Part shown: positions 31,570 to 41,720 of the stretch, in pieces
Numbering within the stretch: position 1 is the first letter of the stretch
Layout: the number at the start of each line of letters is the position of its first letter
NCBI GenBank assembly: GCA_017467405.1
Contig: JAFTSH010000001.1
Span: 479,542-543,541, forward strand
DNA length: 64,000 nt
Reading direction: 5' to 3'
Source of the DNA: Clostridia bacterium
GTDB lineage: Bacteria > Bacillota > Clostridia > Oscillospirales > Acutalibacteraceae
Made by a program: the position numbers and the translations under genes
Notes under the pieces: model-generated
The model's database searches: none
What the model saw: only the letters and a program-made list of their open reading frames with translations
Told to the model about the DNA's origin: nothing

Positions 31570-33864
31570 ATGAAAGCAGTAATAATGGCAGGCGGCGAAG
31601 GAAGCCGACTCAGACCTCTTACGTGTGATATACCGAAGCCTATGGCACCCATATGCGGCAGACCCGTGATAAGCAGAATAGTCAATCTGTTGATAAAAAA
31701 CGGCTTTGACAGTGCCGTTGTCACCCTCGGCTACCTGCCGAACGTGATAACCGACTACTTTGCCGCACAGCCGCCCGAGGGTATAGAGCTGACCTTCGTG
31801 AAGGAAGAAAAGCCCCTCGGCACCGCAGGCGGCGTGCTCAACGCCCTGTCCGATGCCGATGAAGACGTTCTGGTCATAAGCGGAGACGCCGTCTGCGACT
31901 TTGACCTCGGAAAGATATGGGAGTTTCATAAATCCAAGGGTGCCGATGCAACGATAGTGACCGTCACGGCCGAGGATCCGAGGGAATACGGACTCGTAAA
32001 CTTCGACCGTGACGGCAGGGTAACGGGGTTCGTGGAGAAGCCGTCGTGGCCTCAGGCGCTGACCGACAACGCGAATACAGGCATCTACGTTTTGTCACCG
32101 CAGGTGCTGAAGCTCATAACGGCCGGCGTCCCGCAGGACTTCGCTTCGGATATCTTCCCTGCAATGCTCAGCTCGGGGATGTCCCTTTTTGCATATCCCG
32201 CCGAGGGATATTGGTGCGATATCGGAGACCTCAACTCCTATCTTTCGTGTCAGCTTGACGTGATAAACGGTAACGTGAAGCTCGACGTGGGCTGTCCGTC
32301 GGACGGAGGAATATATCATACCGAGCACCTGCCGCTCGGAGACTGCAAGATTTTCCCGCCGGTCTATCTCGGTGAAAGGGTGCATATCGGAGAGGGCGCC
32401 GTGATAGGGCCCAACGCGGTAATAGGCGACGGTGTGAACGTCGGCGCAAGATCCCGTGTCCGAAATTCCGTGATGATGAAAAACAGCATGACGGGGGAGC
32501 GGGCGTCACTTACGGGTGCGATAGTTTGTCAGTCAGCCTCGGTCAAAAGCGGTGCCACCCTTTTTGAGGGTGCCGTTATCGGCTCCTCTGCCGTCATAGG
32601 CGAGGAAGCACAGGTTATGCCGGGAGTCTGCGTCTGGCCGGGCAAAACGGTGGAGGATTCGGCCATCGCAGACCGACACATCAAGCTCGGCTCAAACACC
32701 GCGGAGGTATTTGACGACGAGGGGATAAGCGGTACCGCAGGAGTCGAGATGACGCCCGATTTCTGTGCCCTGATAGGTGCCGCCATCGGCTCTGTCAAGG
32801 GGGTCACGCGCTGCGGAGCGGGCTTCGGAAACGGTGCCGCCGCATCGGCTCTGGGCGCAGCACTTATCTCAGGTATGCAGTCGACGGGTGCCGCCGTGTG
32901 GAATTTCGGAAAGCTTCCCGAGCCTGCCGCCGTCTGCGCCTCCGCACACTGTGACCTTCCCGTCAGCGCCTACGTAACGGGAGGATCGAAATGCACCGTC
33001 AGAATCTACGTCGGCGGAGGATTGCCGTCGGACAGACGCACCGAAAGGGAGATAGCCTCGCGCCTTACCCATCGAGACTTCTCGCGCTGCGGATGGGAGG
33101 AGTTCCGGGAGCCGGTGACACTCGACTGTACCGGAAAGATATACCGCGAAGCGGTCTGTGCCTTTGCGCCCGACGGTCTTGAGGGCACGGGCGCGTCGGT
33201 AAGCTGCGCCGACGGTGAGCTCGAAGGCCTTCTGACCTCCGTCCTCTCCTCGCTCGGCTGCCGCAAGGATCCCTCGGTCAGATTTCAGCTTTCGGCATCC
33301 GGAACGTCGGTGTCGGTGTTTGGTGACAAAACGGGCTACGTCGCACCGAGAAAGATACTCGCGTTGCTGTGTAAGCTCGAGTTTGAAGAGGGCAGGGACG
33401 TTTACCTGCCCGCAAACGCACCACTTTTCCTCGACGAGATAGCCGCACGCTACTACCGCAAGATATACAGAGGAAGCAAGCCGACTCGTGAAAACTCAAC
33501 GAAGCTTCTTTTCGGGGATGGTATAATGCAGACGGTAAGAATACTTTCGGCCGTGAGAAAAAGAGGGGAGGATATCGTCAGCCTCCTGAATGATATACCC
33601 GACGTTTCTTTCATCACCCGTAAGATCGACCTGTCGGTCTCGCCCGGCAGGGTGATGGAGCAGATGAATTCCGAAGGAGAATTCACGGGAGAGGGAATAC
33701 GCATTACCCGTGAGGGAGCCGCAATAGTCCTGACCCCCTCAAAGAAGGGGAAATCCATCAGTCTGATAGCCGAGGCGTCGAATTCGGAGACCGCGATGGA
33801 GTTGTGTGGCGAGATAGAACGAAAAATAGCGGCCATAACCCTTGACACAGGAAGGAATAAGTAA
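31570..33864 (+). CDS. Sugar-phosphate nucleotidyltransferase fused to a degenerate phosphomannomutase
   Basis: 764-residue fusion. Residues 1-235 are an NTP-transferase domain with AGGEGSRLRPLT, PKPMAPICGRPVI and FVEKPSWP; about 245-365 are left-handed beta-helix hexapeptide repeats (VIGPNAVIGDGVNVGARS); about 380-764 align with alpha-D-phosphohexomutases. The N-terminal part resembles mannose-1-phosphate guanylyltransferases. The mutase part lacks the phosphoserine loop TASHNP (the matching region reads AYVTGGSKCTV), so it is probably inactive and regulatory. Likely product: a nucleotide sugar for surface polysaccharide. GGGAG precedes the ATG. It stands just ahead of the rnj operon, 112 bases away. 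Confidence 0.82.
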   Translation: MKAVIMAGGEGSRLRPLTCDIPKPMAPICGRPVISRIVNLLIKNGFDSAVVTLGYLPNVITDYFAAQPPEGIELTFVKEEKPLGTAGGVLNALSDADEDVLVISGDAVCDFDLGKIWEFHKSKGADATIVTVTAEDPREYGLVNFDRDGRVTGFVEKPSWPQALTDNANTGIYVLSPQVLKLITAGVPQDFASDIFPAMLSSGMSLFAYPAEGYWCDIGDLNSYLSCQLDVINGNVKLDVGCPSDGGIYHTEHLPLGDCKIFPPVYLGERVHIGEGAVIGPNAVIGDGVNVGARSRVRNSVMMKNSMTGERASLTGAIVCQSASVKSGATLFEGAVIGSSAVIGEEAQVMPGVCVWPGKTVEDSAIADRHIKLGSNTAEVFDDEGISGTAGVEMTPDFCALIGAAIGSVKGVTRCGAGFGNGAAASALGAALISGMQSTGAAVWNFGKLPEPAAVCASAHCDLPVSAYVTGGSKCTVRIYVGGGLPSDRRTEREIASRLTHRDFSRCGWEEFREPVTLDCTGKIYREAVCAFAPDGLEGTGASVSCADGELEGLLTSVLSSLGCRKDPSVRFQLSASGTSVSVFGDKTGYVAPRKILALLCKLEFEEGRDVYLPANAPLFLDEIAARYYRKIYRGSKPTRENSTKLLFGDGIMQTVRILSAVRKRGEDIVSLLNDIPDVSFITRKIDLSVSPGRVMEQMNSEGEFTGEGIRITREGAAIVLTPSKKGKSISLIAEASNSETAMELCGEIERKIAAITLDTGRNK

Positions 33865-33976
33865 TAAAATATAGTGTAATTATATAAATTGGGGAATTAT
33901 ATTTGCTGACGCGGCACTGCCGCGTACATATTCGGTATACAGCTTCATAAACAGAAAGAAAGACAGGAGGAATAAA

Positions 33977-35905
33977 ATGTCGCAAAACCGAAATCAGAAG
34001 AATACACACCGTAAGAAGACCGAGACCTCAAAGTCCCGCGTTTCCGATAAAAATACTTCAGCCAAATCCAAGTCGGCCTCAAAGGCCGCGAAGGCTTCAG
34101 GCAAGAGCACCGCTTCGCCCCGCAAGAGCTACGAGAAGACGGCGCCCTCGCAGAATACACGTACCCCGAAGACCCAGACCGCCGCACCGGGAGTCCTTTC
34201 CCGCGGCGAGAAGCAGAGCGGACGCTCAAAGCGCAAGAGCTCTGCGGGTCAGAAAATGAATATAATCCCCCTCGGCGGACTCGGTGAGATAGGTAAGAAT
34301 ATCACCCTTTACGAGTACGGCGAGGATATGTTCATTGTCGACTGCGGAATGTCCTTCCCCGACGAGGAGCTCCCCGGAGTAGATATCGTAATACCCGACC
34401 TCAGCTACGTTCTGGCCAACAAGGACCGTATACGCGGACTCGTCGTTACCCACGGACATGAGGATCATATCGGAGCAATACCCTACCTGCTTCGCGAGCT
34501 CAATCTCCCCATTTATTCGTCGAATCTTACGATAGGACTTATCAAAGGCAAGCTTGTCGAGCACGGGCTGGCGTCGTCGGCCAAGCTCAACGTAGTAAGA
34601 GCGGGCGACAAGATCGAGCTCGGTGCCTTTACGGTTGAGTTTATACACGTCAATCACTCGATACCCGATGCAATGGCACTTGCAATAACCACCCCGGTCG
34701 GCACCGTGGTCCAGACGGGCGACTTCAAGATCGACACCACCCCGATCGACGGCGAGATGATCGACATAGCGCGTCTATCCGAGCTCGGAAAAAAGGGCGT
34801 TCTTGCGCTTCTTTCCGACTCGACCAACGCCGAGCGTTCGGGATTTACGATGAGCGAGAGCATCGTCGGCGAGACCTTTATGAACTTCTTCGCCAAGGCG
34901 GCGGACAAGAGAATAATCGTTGCCACCTTCTCCTCGAACATTCACCGTATACAGCAGATAATCGACGGAGCCGAAAGGTACGGCCGTAAGGTCGCTGTCC
35001 TCGGCAGGAGCATGGTCAACGTCGTCAACATCGCGACCGAGCTCGGCTATCTGCGCGTCCCCGAGGGAATACTGATCGATATCGATATGCTGCGCCGCTA
35101 TACCGACGACCAGCTCGTAATAATCACCACGGGCTCGCAGGGTGAGCCCATGTCGGCACTTCACCGCATGGCTCACGGAGACCACCGTCAGGTCAACGTA
35201 ACACCGGGCGATTTCGTAATTATTTCGGCCTCTCCGATTCCCGGAAACGAGAAGATGGTCGGCAAGGTCATCAACGAGCTTATGAAGCTGGGCGCCGAGG
35301 TAATATACGAAAAGGCGTATAACATCCACGTTTCGGGACACGCCTGTCAGGAGGAGCTGAAGCTCATGCTCGGAATGGTGCGTCCGCGCTTCTTCATTCC
35401 GGTGCACGGTGAGCAGAAGCATCTCGTCAAGCACGCAAATCTCGCGCGTGCGATGGGAATGGAGCCGTCGGACATAGTCATTCCCGAAATAGGAAAGGTG
35501 CTTGAGCTTACCCGCGACTCCATAAAATGCACCCAGACCGTTCAGGCAGGCAGACTGCTGGTTGACGGCCTCGGCGTCGGAGACGTCGGCAGTATCGTAC
35601 TGCGCGACCGTAAGCATCTTTCGGAGGACGGAATTCTCGTCGCCGCAATGTCGGTTGACGCCGTCAGCGGAGAGCTTGTTTCGGGTCCCGACCTGATCTC
35701 CCGCGGCTTCATATTCGTCAAGGACAGCGAGGATCTGATGGTTGAGGCAAGACAGTTAGTGATGGATATATTCGAAAGATCTCCCGCCGCATCCCGCGGA
35801 GATTGGAGTGCCCTCAAGAACCGCATTAGAGACGAGCTTTCGAAGTTCTTTTACGGAAAAACACGCAGAAGCCCGATGGTGCTTCCGATAATTATGGAGG
35901 CGTAA
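33977..35905 (+). CDS. rnj: Ribonuclease J
   Basis: 5'-3' exonuclease and endonuclease central to mRNA turnover in Bacillota. 642 residues. After a 93-residue Lys/Ser/Thr-rich, probably disordered N-terminal tail the conserved protein begins MNIIPLGGLGEIGKN. The metallo-beta-lactamase motif is VTHGHEDHIG (His159, His161, Asp163, His164), followed by the beta-CASP domain (SDSTNAERSGFT, FSSNIHRIQQII, TTGSQGEP) and HVSGHACQEELK and PVHGEQKHL. It lacks nothing essential. The C-terminal domain is present. RBS AGGAGG. First gene of the long plus-strand operon. Confidence 0.96.
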   Translation: MSQNRNQKNTHRKKTETSKSRVSDKNTSAKSKSASKAAKASGKSTASPRKSYEKTAPSQNTRTPKTQTAAPGVLSRGEKQSGRSKRKSSAGQKMNIIPLGGLGEIGKNITLYEYGEDMFIVDCGMSFPDEELPGVDIVIPDLSYVLANKDRIRGLVVTHGHEDHIGAIPYLLRELNLPIYSSNLTIGLIKGKLVEHGLASSAKLNVVRAGDKIELGAFTVEFIHVNHSIPDAMALAITTPVGTVVQTGDFKIDTTPIDGEMIDIARLSELGKKGVLALLSDSTNAERSGFTMSESIVGETFMNFFAKAADKRIIVATFSSNIHRIQQIIDGAERYGRKVAVLGRSMVNVVNIATELGYLRVPEGILIDIDMLRRYTDDQLVIITTGSQGEPMSALHRMAHGDHRQVNVTPGDFVIISASPIPGNEKMVGKVINELMKLGAEVIYEKAYNIHVSGHACQEELKLMLGMVRPRFFIPVHGEQKHLVKHANLARAMGMEPSDIVIPEIGKVLELTRDSIKCTQTVQAGRLLVDGLGVGDVGSIVLRDRKHLSEDGILVAAMSVDAVSGELVSGPDLISRGFIFVKDSEDLMVEARQLVMDIFERSPAASRGDWSALKNRIRDELSKFFYGKTRRSPMVLPIIMEA

Positions 35906-35950
35906 GCCTCCCTTACCCACGCAAATAACTGTGATCTACGGAGGTCTGCT

Positions 35951-37933
35951 ATGAAACGCAAGGTGCCGAAATGGTCCTTTACACCGTTGATACTGATGTT
36001 CTGTGCCGCCATGGCTGTCATGACGGCTCTGTCGGCGTTTTTTATCGAGAACAGGATCGTGTTCTGGTGCGAGCTGGCCGTTCTGATACTGTTGGCGGTC
36101 ATTTCGGTGTGGAGAATATCCACCGCCAGCAGCGGTATGTACAGATTTCTCAGAATAACCGCATCAAGGCTCAGTTCAAAGTCCTCCGACGTGCTCGATA
36201 AACATCCGATGCCGGTGATGATGGCAGGCCCCGACGGCAGTATCACCTGGTATAACGAGGCCTTCCGCATCTCAATGCTGAAGGGCAGGGACGTCTACGG
36301 ACAGAAGACCTCCGACGTCCTGACCGAGGAGGCGGAGTCTTCTCTTGCACACATCTCCCGCGCCGACGTAGTATTCGGCTCGCGGATGTATACCGTCTAT
36401 CAGAGCTGCTACACCGAAGGCGGAGAGCAGAGCAGGGTGCTCTACTTCTTTGACGATACCGATCTCAAGAAGACGGCCGAGGAATACCGCAGATCAAGAC
36501 CCGTCGTAATGATGGTTGCGATCGACTCGGTCAACGATATGTCGGCCGAGATACCCGAAAGCCAGATAGCGTCAATGACGGGCACAGTCGAGCAGGAGCT
36601 CGAAAAATTCGCCTCGGGCTGCGGCGCGCTGATGCGAAAGCTGGTAAACGGACGTTACATACTTGTTCTTGAAGAGAGAAATTTCGGCGCCGTGCTTGAA
36701 GGAAAATTCGGGGTGCTCGACTCGGTCAGAGCCCTGAGCTTCGGCGGAGAGCGCACCGGCCTTACGCTTTCGATCGGCGTCGGCAGGGGCGGAGCTTCGG
36801 TAAACGAATGTGAGGCCTCCGCAAGACAGGCACTCGACATGGCCTTCGGCAGAGGCGGCGATCAGGCCGCAGTCAAGGGCGAAAACGGATACGAGTTCTT
36901 CGGCGGAGTTTCCAAGGGCGTCGAAAAGCGCACCAAGGTCAGAACGAGGGTGATCGCCTCGGCCATCCGCGAGTTTATAAACGCAGGCGAAAACGTTCTG
37001 ATAATGGGACACAAGTTCTCCGATCTCGACTGCCTCGGCAGTGCGTACGCACTCTGGAGAGCGGTTACCAATATGGGCAAAAACGCCCGTATAGTCGTCT
37101 CGCGTAAGACTACGCTTGCAGGACAGCTTCTCTCCCGGATCGATGCCGCCGCGGCCGAAGAGGGCTGCGAAATAGCCATCGAGGAAGAAGCCGCCCTCGC
37201 AATGATGACGAAAAAGACCTTGCTCATAATCGTCGACACGCACCGTCCGTCGGTCGTTGAGAGCGAGGCGCTCTATAAGGCCGCAGCGGCCGTAATAGTA
37301 ATAGACCACCACCGTAAAACGGTTGACCATATCGGAAACGCGGCGGTCTTCTACCACGAGCCCTATTCATCCTCTGCCTGCGAAATGGTAGCAGAGCTTC
37401 TGCCCTATATGGGTAACGATCTGATCGGCAGGGGCGAGGCCGAGGCTCTTTTGTCGGGCATAATGCTTGATACGAAGAACTACGTCCTCAAAACGGGTGT
37501 CCGCACCTTTGAGGCGTCGGGCTATCTCCGCTCTCTCGGTGCCGATCCCGTGGCGGTCAAAAAGATGTTCTCGGGAAGCATAGAGGGCTACCGTCAGAAA
37601 TCCGAGCTCGTGGCTTCTGCCGAGATATATATGTCCTGTGCGATCACAGGCAGCGACGCCGCAAACGCCGTCCCCAGAGTCGTTGCGGCTCAGGCGGCAG
37701 ACGAGCTTTTGTCGATCGACGGAGTAGACGCCTCCTTCGTAATATTCAAGGCAGGCAATAAGATAAGCATCTCGGCGAGATCCCTCGGCGAGGTAAACGT
37801 ACAGCTGATAATGGAAGCGCTGGGCGGAGGCGGCCATCTTACGATGGCGGCAACTCAGCTTGATACGGCGAACTACGAGGATGCCCGACAGCTTCTGATG
37901 TCGGCCATCCGCTCAAACAGAAAGGAAGTCTGA
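35951..37933 (+). CDS. gdpP: Cyclic-di-AMP phosphodiesterase GdpP
   Basis: Membrane-bound enzyme that degrades c-di-AMP, controlling potassium/osmotic balance and wall stress. 660 residues: two TM helices (about 10-55), a PAS domain (about 80-170), a degenerate GGDEF (about 180-310) and DHH/DHHA1 domains (from about 345). Motifs: [26 protein letters not shown] and C-terminal [10 protein letters not shown]. The GGDEF signature is replaced by NERNFG-type sequence, as usual in GdpP. It begins 45 bases after rnj and its stop is followed at once by rplI, the conserved gdpP-rplI-dnaB order. Confidence 0.95.
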   Translation: MKRKVPKWSFTPLILMFCAAMAVMTALSAFFIENRIVFWCELAVLILLAVISVWRISTASSGMYRFLRITASRLSSKSSDVLDKHPMPVMMAGPDGSITWYNEAFRISMLKGRDVYGQKTSDVLTEEAESSLAHISRADVVFGSRMYTVYQSCYTEGGEQSRVLYFFDDTDLKKTAEEYRRSRPVVMMVAIDSVNDMSAEIPESQIASMTGTVEQELEKFASGCGALMRKLVNGRYILVLEERNFGAVLEGKFGVLDSVRALSFGGERTGLTLSIGVGRGGASVNECEASARQALDMAFGRGGDQAAVKGENGYEFFGGVSKGVEKRTKVRTRVIASAIREFINAGENVLIMGHKFSDLDCLGSAYALWRAVTNMGKNARIVVSRKTTLAGQLLSRIDAAAAEEGCEIAIEEEAALAMMTKKTLLIIVDTHRPSVVESEALYKAAAAVIVIDHHRKTVDHIGNAAVFYHEPYSSSACEMVAELLPYMGNDLIGRGEAEALLSGIMLDTKNYVLKTGVRTFEASGYLRSLGADPVAVKKMFSGSIEGYRQKSELVASAEIYMSCAITGSDAANAVPRVVAAQAADELLSIDGVDASFVIFKAGNKISISARSLGEVNVQLIMEALGGGGHLTMAATQLDTANYEDARQLLMSAIRSNRKEV

Positions 37934-37934
37934 A

Positions 37935-38387
37935 ATGAAAGTAATACTCAGTGCCGACGTTAAGGGCACCGGAAAAAAAGGCGAGCTTCACGAGGTGTCT
38001 GACGGCTACGCAAGAAATTTTCTCCTCCCCAAGGGACTTGCCGTAGAGGCGAATTCCCAGGCGATGAACGAGCTTCGCAACCGTGAAGCCTCTACCGCAC
38101 ATCACATCGCAGAGGAAAAGGCGGCCGCACAGAAGTGCGCCGACGAGATTTCGGGTAAAACCGTCACCGTAAAGGCAAAGGCCGGCTCTGCCGGAAGGCT
38201 TTTCGGCGCCGTTACCTCAAAAGAGGTGGCCGACTCACTCAAAAAGCTTACGGGTTACGATATCGACAAGAAAAAGATAGTTCTTGCTTCGGATATAAAG
38301 ACCTGCGGTACCTACGACGCACAGGTCAAGCTCTATAAGGGCATTACCGCGGCCATAAAGGTAATGGTCACCGAGCTCGACAAATAA
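37935..38387 (+). CDS. rplI: 50S ribosomal protein L9
   Basis: Binds 23S rRNA near the L1 stalk and influences frame maintenance. 150 residues with the N-terminal domain [21 protein letters not shown], the signature [13 protein letters not shown], a long connecting helix and the C-terminal domain ([27 protein letters not shown]). Length is normal. The ATG is one base after the gdpP stop, with the RBS (AAAGGAAG) inside gdpP. Confidence 0.97.
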   Translation: MKVILSADVKGTGKKGELHEVSDGYARNFLLPKGLAVEANSQAMNELRNREASTAHHIAEEKAAAQKCADEISGKTVTVKAKAGSAGRLFGAVTSKEVADSLKKLTGYDIDKKKIVLASDIKTCGTYDAQVKLYKGITAAIKVMVTELDK

Positions 38388-38412
38388 TCCTCTTGCCGAA
38401 AGGAAGATTAAA

Positions 38413-39801
38413 ATGAGTGAAAAGTACACCTCCGGCTTTGACGCCGTGACGATGCCGTACAGTGCCGAAGCAGAGCAGTCGGTGCTGGGCGCCGTCCTGC
38501 TTGACAGAGAATGTATGTCGAGTGAGGGCGTTTCGGTGCTCAGAAGGGAATATTTCTATCTCCCGCAGCATCAGGCAATATTCGGCGCAATGTACGGTCT
38601 TTATTCGGCCGGCAGCCCGATAGATATAGTTACCGTGTCGGAGGAGCTCAGAACGTCGGGAGAATACGAAGCGGCGGGCGGCAGACAGTATCTTGCCCAG
38701 CTCGCACAGCTCGTTCCGTCGGTCTCGAGCGTCAATAACTACGCCAAAATAGTCCTCGACAAGCACTATTCACGCGCACTTATTTCGGCTGCGCGGGATA
38801 TGATCTCCGAAGCGGGCGATCCCACCAATCAGACCGCCTACGTTATGGATAAGGCCGAGCAGAGGATATACGACATCCGTCAGGGTAAGGATACCACGGG
38901 TCTCAGACACATCAATTCGGTGCTTACCACCGAGACCCTCGACCGTCTTACGGGTATGTGCGATCCCGAGAGGCGTGAGCAGTACCTCGGAATACCCACC
39001 GGCTACTCCAACCTCGACAGGGTAATAGCAGGACTTAACCGCTCCGACCTGATAATCGTCGGTGCCCGTCCCGGTATGGGTAAAACCGCCTTCGTTCTCA
39101 ATATGGCGAGGAACATCGCCGTTCAGCAAAAACGCCCCGTTGCCGTTTTCTCGCTCGAAATGAGCTGCGACCAGCTTGCACAGCGTCTTCTTTCCAACGA
39201 GGCGACCATAGATTCGCACAAGTTCCGCCGCGGATTTCTGCAGGACGACGAGTGGGACAGGCTTGCAAAAGCGAGTGAACTGCTCGGCAAGAGCCCTATC
39301 TATCTCGACGATACTGCCGCTCTGACCGTCTCCGAGATGAAATCCAAGCTTCGCCGAATGAACCCCGCGCCTGCGGCCGTCTTCGTCGATTACCTTCAGC
39401 TTATGTCCTCTCCCAGACAGAGCGAAAACCGCGTGCAGGAGGTTTCGGTAATTACCCGTAACCTGAAGATAATGGCCAAGGAGCTCCAGCTTCCCGTCGT
39501 TGTGTGCTCACAGCTCAACCGCGGAAGCGTGTCCCAGAACGGCACCAAGTCCCACAGACCTCAGATGAGCGATCTGCGTGACTCAGGCTCGATCGAGCAG
39601 GATGCCGACGTGATTATGCTTCTCTACCGTCCCGACTATTTCAAGGTCGGCGAGGAGGCCGAAAACGAGGACGCACCCGACAATCTCGCCGAGTGCATAG
39701 TCGCCAAAAACCGTCACGGCAGTACCGATACCGTTAAATTCATCTTCCAGGGCGAGTACATGAGATACTCGGCCTACGTCGAAAACGAATATGATAACTA
39801 A
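38413..39801 (+). CDS. dnaB: Replicative DNA helicase DnaB
   Basis: Hexameric helicase that unwinds DNA at the replication fork. 462 residues: N-terminal collar domain (about 1-150, with PYSAEAEQSVLGAVLLD), linker, and RecA-like domain with Walker A GARPGMGKTAF, the H1a FSLEMS block, Walker B FVDYLQLM, and the arginine finger region SDLRDSGSIEQDAD. No intein is seen, which is worth noting as DnaB often hosts them. It overlaps tilS by 11 bases. Confidence 0.97.
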   Translation: MSEKYTSGFDAVTMPYSAEAEQSVLGAVLLDRECMSSEGVSVLRREYFYLPQHQAIFGAMYGLYSAGSPIDIVTVSEELRTSGEYEAAGGRQYLAQLAQLVPSVSSVNNYAKIVLDKHYSRALISAARDMISEAGDPTNQTAYVMDKAEQRIYDIRQGKDTTGLRHINSVLTTETLDRLTGMCDPERREQYLGIPTGYSNLDRVIAGLNRSDLIIVGARPGMGKTAFVLNMARNIAVQQKRPVAVFSLEMSCDQLAQRLLSNEATIDSHKFRRGFLQDDEWDRLAKASELLGKSPIYLDDTAALTVSEMKSKLRRMNPAPAAVFVDYLQLMSSPRQSENRVQEVSVITRNLKIMAKELQLPVVVCSQLNRGSVSQNGTKSHRPQMSDLRDSGSIEQDADVIMLLYRPDYFKVGEEAENEDAPDNLAECIVAKNRHGSTDTVKFIFQGEYMRYSAYVENEYDN

Positions 39802-41137
39802 AGTAAAAAACACTCTTGATCTGTACGGAATGATCCCCCGCGGGGCGTCAATAACGGTTGCGCTGTCGGGCGGAGCCGATTCCGTCAGCCTGCTGTACGC
39901 GCTGCGTGAGCTGGCGGACGAATACGGGCTTACCGTTTCCGCGGCCCACGTAAATCACTGCCTGCGCGGCGAGGAAAGCGACCGCGACGAGGAGTTTGTA
40001 AAAGAGATTTGCGAAAGCCTCGGAGTCAGACTCAGCCTGCTTCGCGCCGACGTTGCGGGCGAGGCCAAGGCGAGCGGCGAAGGGGTAGAGGAGTGCGGAA
40101 GACGCATCCGCTACGATTTTCTTGAAAAATGCGCCGACGGCGGTCTGATCGCTACGGCACATACCCTTTCGGACAGCGTCGAAACCCTGCTTTTTAATAT
40201 CAGCCGCGGCACCTCGATACACGGTCTCTGCGGAATTCCTCCCGTAAGGGGCAACATCGTCCGACCGCTGATCGAGTGCACGAGACAGGACGTCGAGGAA
40301 TACTGTGCGGCGAATAATATCGCATTCGTCACCGACTCCACCAACAATTCCGATAAATATACCCGCAACCGAATACGCCACCGTCTGGTGCCCGAGCTTC
40401 AGAAGCTCAACCCCTCGTTCTGGGACGCGGCTCTGCGGATGATACGCGGTAACATAGCCGACGACGCCTACCTGCTCTCCGTAGCAGACGAAGCGCTTTC
40501 GGCCTGTACCGTAAAAGAGGGGATCGACGCCGAAAAGCTCGCAACCTACCCCCGACCGATCCGGCTTCGTGCGCTGGCCAAAAAGGCGGCGGAGGTCTGC
40601 TCAAAGGCCTGTGAGAGTAAGCATATCGAAAAGATGGACAGCCTGCTCGTCCCGGGAGGACAGACCGTCATATACGGCGGCGTAACGGCCCGCGTGCGGC
40701 ACGGAATACTCGAGTTCGTCGTCGGCGGCGCACAGGTAAAATGGAGCGTCGAGGTCGAAGGAGAATTGACCCCGATCCCGATGGGTTACCTTTCCATTGA
40801 GGAACAAACGCACGCAAAATATGATAATTCGCTGAAAGTTCACAGAAAATTAGCAAAACAGGCAATAGATTCTGCTAAAATACAGGGGCGGCTTACGGTT
40901 CGCTCAAGACTTGAGGGCGATTCGGTTCGTCTCAGCGGCAGAGGAGTTACGAAAACACTCAAAAAACTCTTCAACGAGGCGGGAATTGCTCCCGAAAAGC
41001 GTCTCGGTACGGCGGTGCTCGCCGACGAGGAAGGCGTAATCTGGGTCGACGGCTTCGGCTGCGACGAAAGATGCGAAGTAGACCAGGATACACAGAAGGT
41101 GCTTCTTCTTAACATTCTTTCTCCGGAGGGTAAATAA
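39791..41137 (+). CDS. tilS: tRNA(Ile)-lysidine synthetase TilS
   Basis: ATP-dependent enzyme that converts the wobble cytidine of tRNA-Ile(CAU) to lysidine, essential for AUA decoding. 448 residues with the PP-loop VALSGGADSVSLLYAL, HVNHCLRG, the TAHTLSDSVETLLFNISRG block (the usual GHHxxDxxET modified to AHTLSDSVET), and the C-terminal domain (LEGDSVRLSGRGVTKTLKKLF). The start overlaps the dnaB end; hpt follows after one base. Conserved tilS-hpt-ftsH order. Confidence 0.95.
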   Translation: MITKVKNTLDLYGMIPRGASITVALSGGADSVSLLYALRELADEYGLTVSAAHVNHCLRGEESDRDEEFVKEICESLGVRLSLLRADVAGEAKASGEGVEECGRRIRYDFLEKCADGGLIATAHTLSDSVETLLFNISRGTSIHGLCGIPPVRGNIVRPLIECTRQDVEEYCAANNIAFVTDSTNNSDKYTRNRIRHRLVPELQKLNPSFWDAALRMIRGNIADDAYLLSVADEALSACTVKEGIDAEKLATYPRPIRLRALAKKAAEVCSKACESKHIEKMDSLLVPGGQTVIYGGVTARVRHGILEFVVGGAQVKWSVEVEGELTPIPMGYLSIEEQTHAKYDNSLKVHRKLAKQAIDSAKIQGRLTVRSRLEGDSVRLSGRGVTKTLKKLFNEAGIAPEKRLGTAVLADEEGVIWVDGFGCDERCEVDQDTQKVLLLNILSPEGK

Positions 41138-41138
41138 A

Positions 41139-41699
41139 ATGGAAGTATTAACAAACGAAATGCTGAATGACATCGAAAAGGTTCTCATAACCGAGGAAGA
41201 AATCTGCGCGATCGCAAAGCGTCTCGGCGCCGCCATCAGCAGGGACTACGAGGGCAAAAAGCTCGTTCTCGTCAGCGTCCTCAAAGGCTCCGTAATGTTT
41301 ATGGCCGATCTGATGCGTTACATAACCGTGCCTTGCCGAATCGACTTTATGTCGGTGTCGAGTTACGGCTCCGGAGTAAAAACCTCAGGTGTGGTAAAGA
41401 TAAACAAAGACCTTGATAAAGCAATCGAGGGTGAGGACGTTCTGATAGTCGAAGACATCCTTGACAGCGGAATGACCCTGTCGTATCTCGTGGAGCTTCT
41501 GCGCCAGAGAAATCCGTCGAGTGTTGAGATCTGTACCTTCCTCGATAAGCCCGAGAGAAGAACCGCCGACGTTTACGCAAAGTACGTCGGAACTCAGGTT
41601 CCCGATAAGTTTGTGGTAGGCTACGGTCTTGATTACGACGAGAAATACCGCAATCTTCCCTTCGTGGGCGTGCTCAAGCCCTGCGTTTACAGTAAATAA
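41139..41699 (+). CDS. hpt: Hypoxanthine phosphoribosyltransferase
   Basis: Salvages hypoxanthine and guanine to IMP and GMP with PRPP. 186 residues carrying LVSVLKGSVMFMADLMR, the flexible-loop region SSYGSGVKTSG, the PRPP motif DVLIVEDILDSGMTLSYL and the base-binding KFVVGYGLDYDEKYRNLPF. Length is typical. In Bacillota Hpt is a known (p)ppGpp target and its operon position with tilS and ftsH is conserved. Confidence 0.96.
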   Translation: MEVLTNEMLNDIEKVLITEEEICAIAKRLGAAISRDYEGKKLVLVSVLKGSVMFMADLMRYITVPCRIDFMSVSSYGSGVKTSGVVKINKDLDKAIEGEDVLIVEDILDSGMTLSYLVELLRQRNPSSVEICTFLDKPERRTADVYAKYVGTQVPDKFVVGYGLDYDEKYRNLPFVGVLKPCVYSK

Positions 41700-41720
41700 T
41701 CCCCGCAAGGAGTGAATATA

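Noticed and set aside
38413..39801. Possible intein in dnaB
   Set aside because: The helicase motifs are contiguous and the length is normal; no intein blocks are present.
41712..41720. GTG start of ftsH at 41712
   Set aside because: It overlaps the AAGGAG ribosome-binding site; the TTG at 41721 has ideal 8-base spacing.
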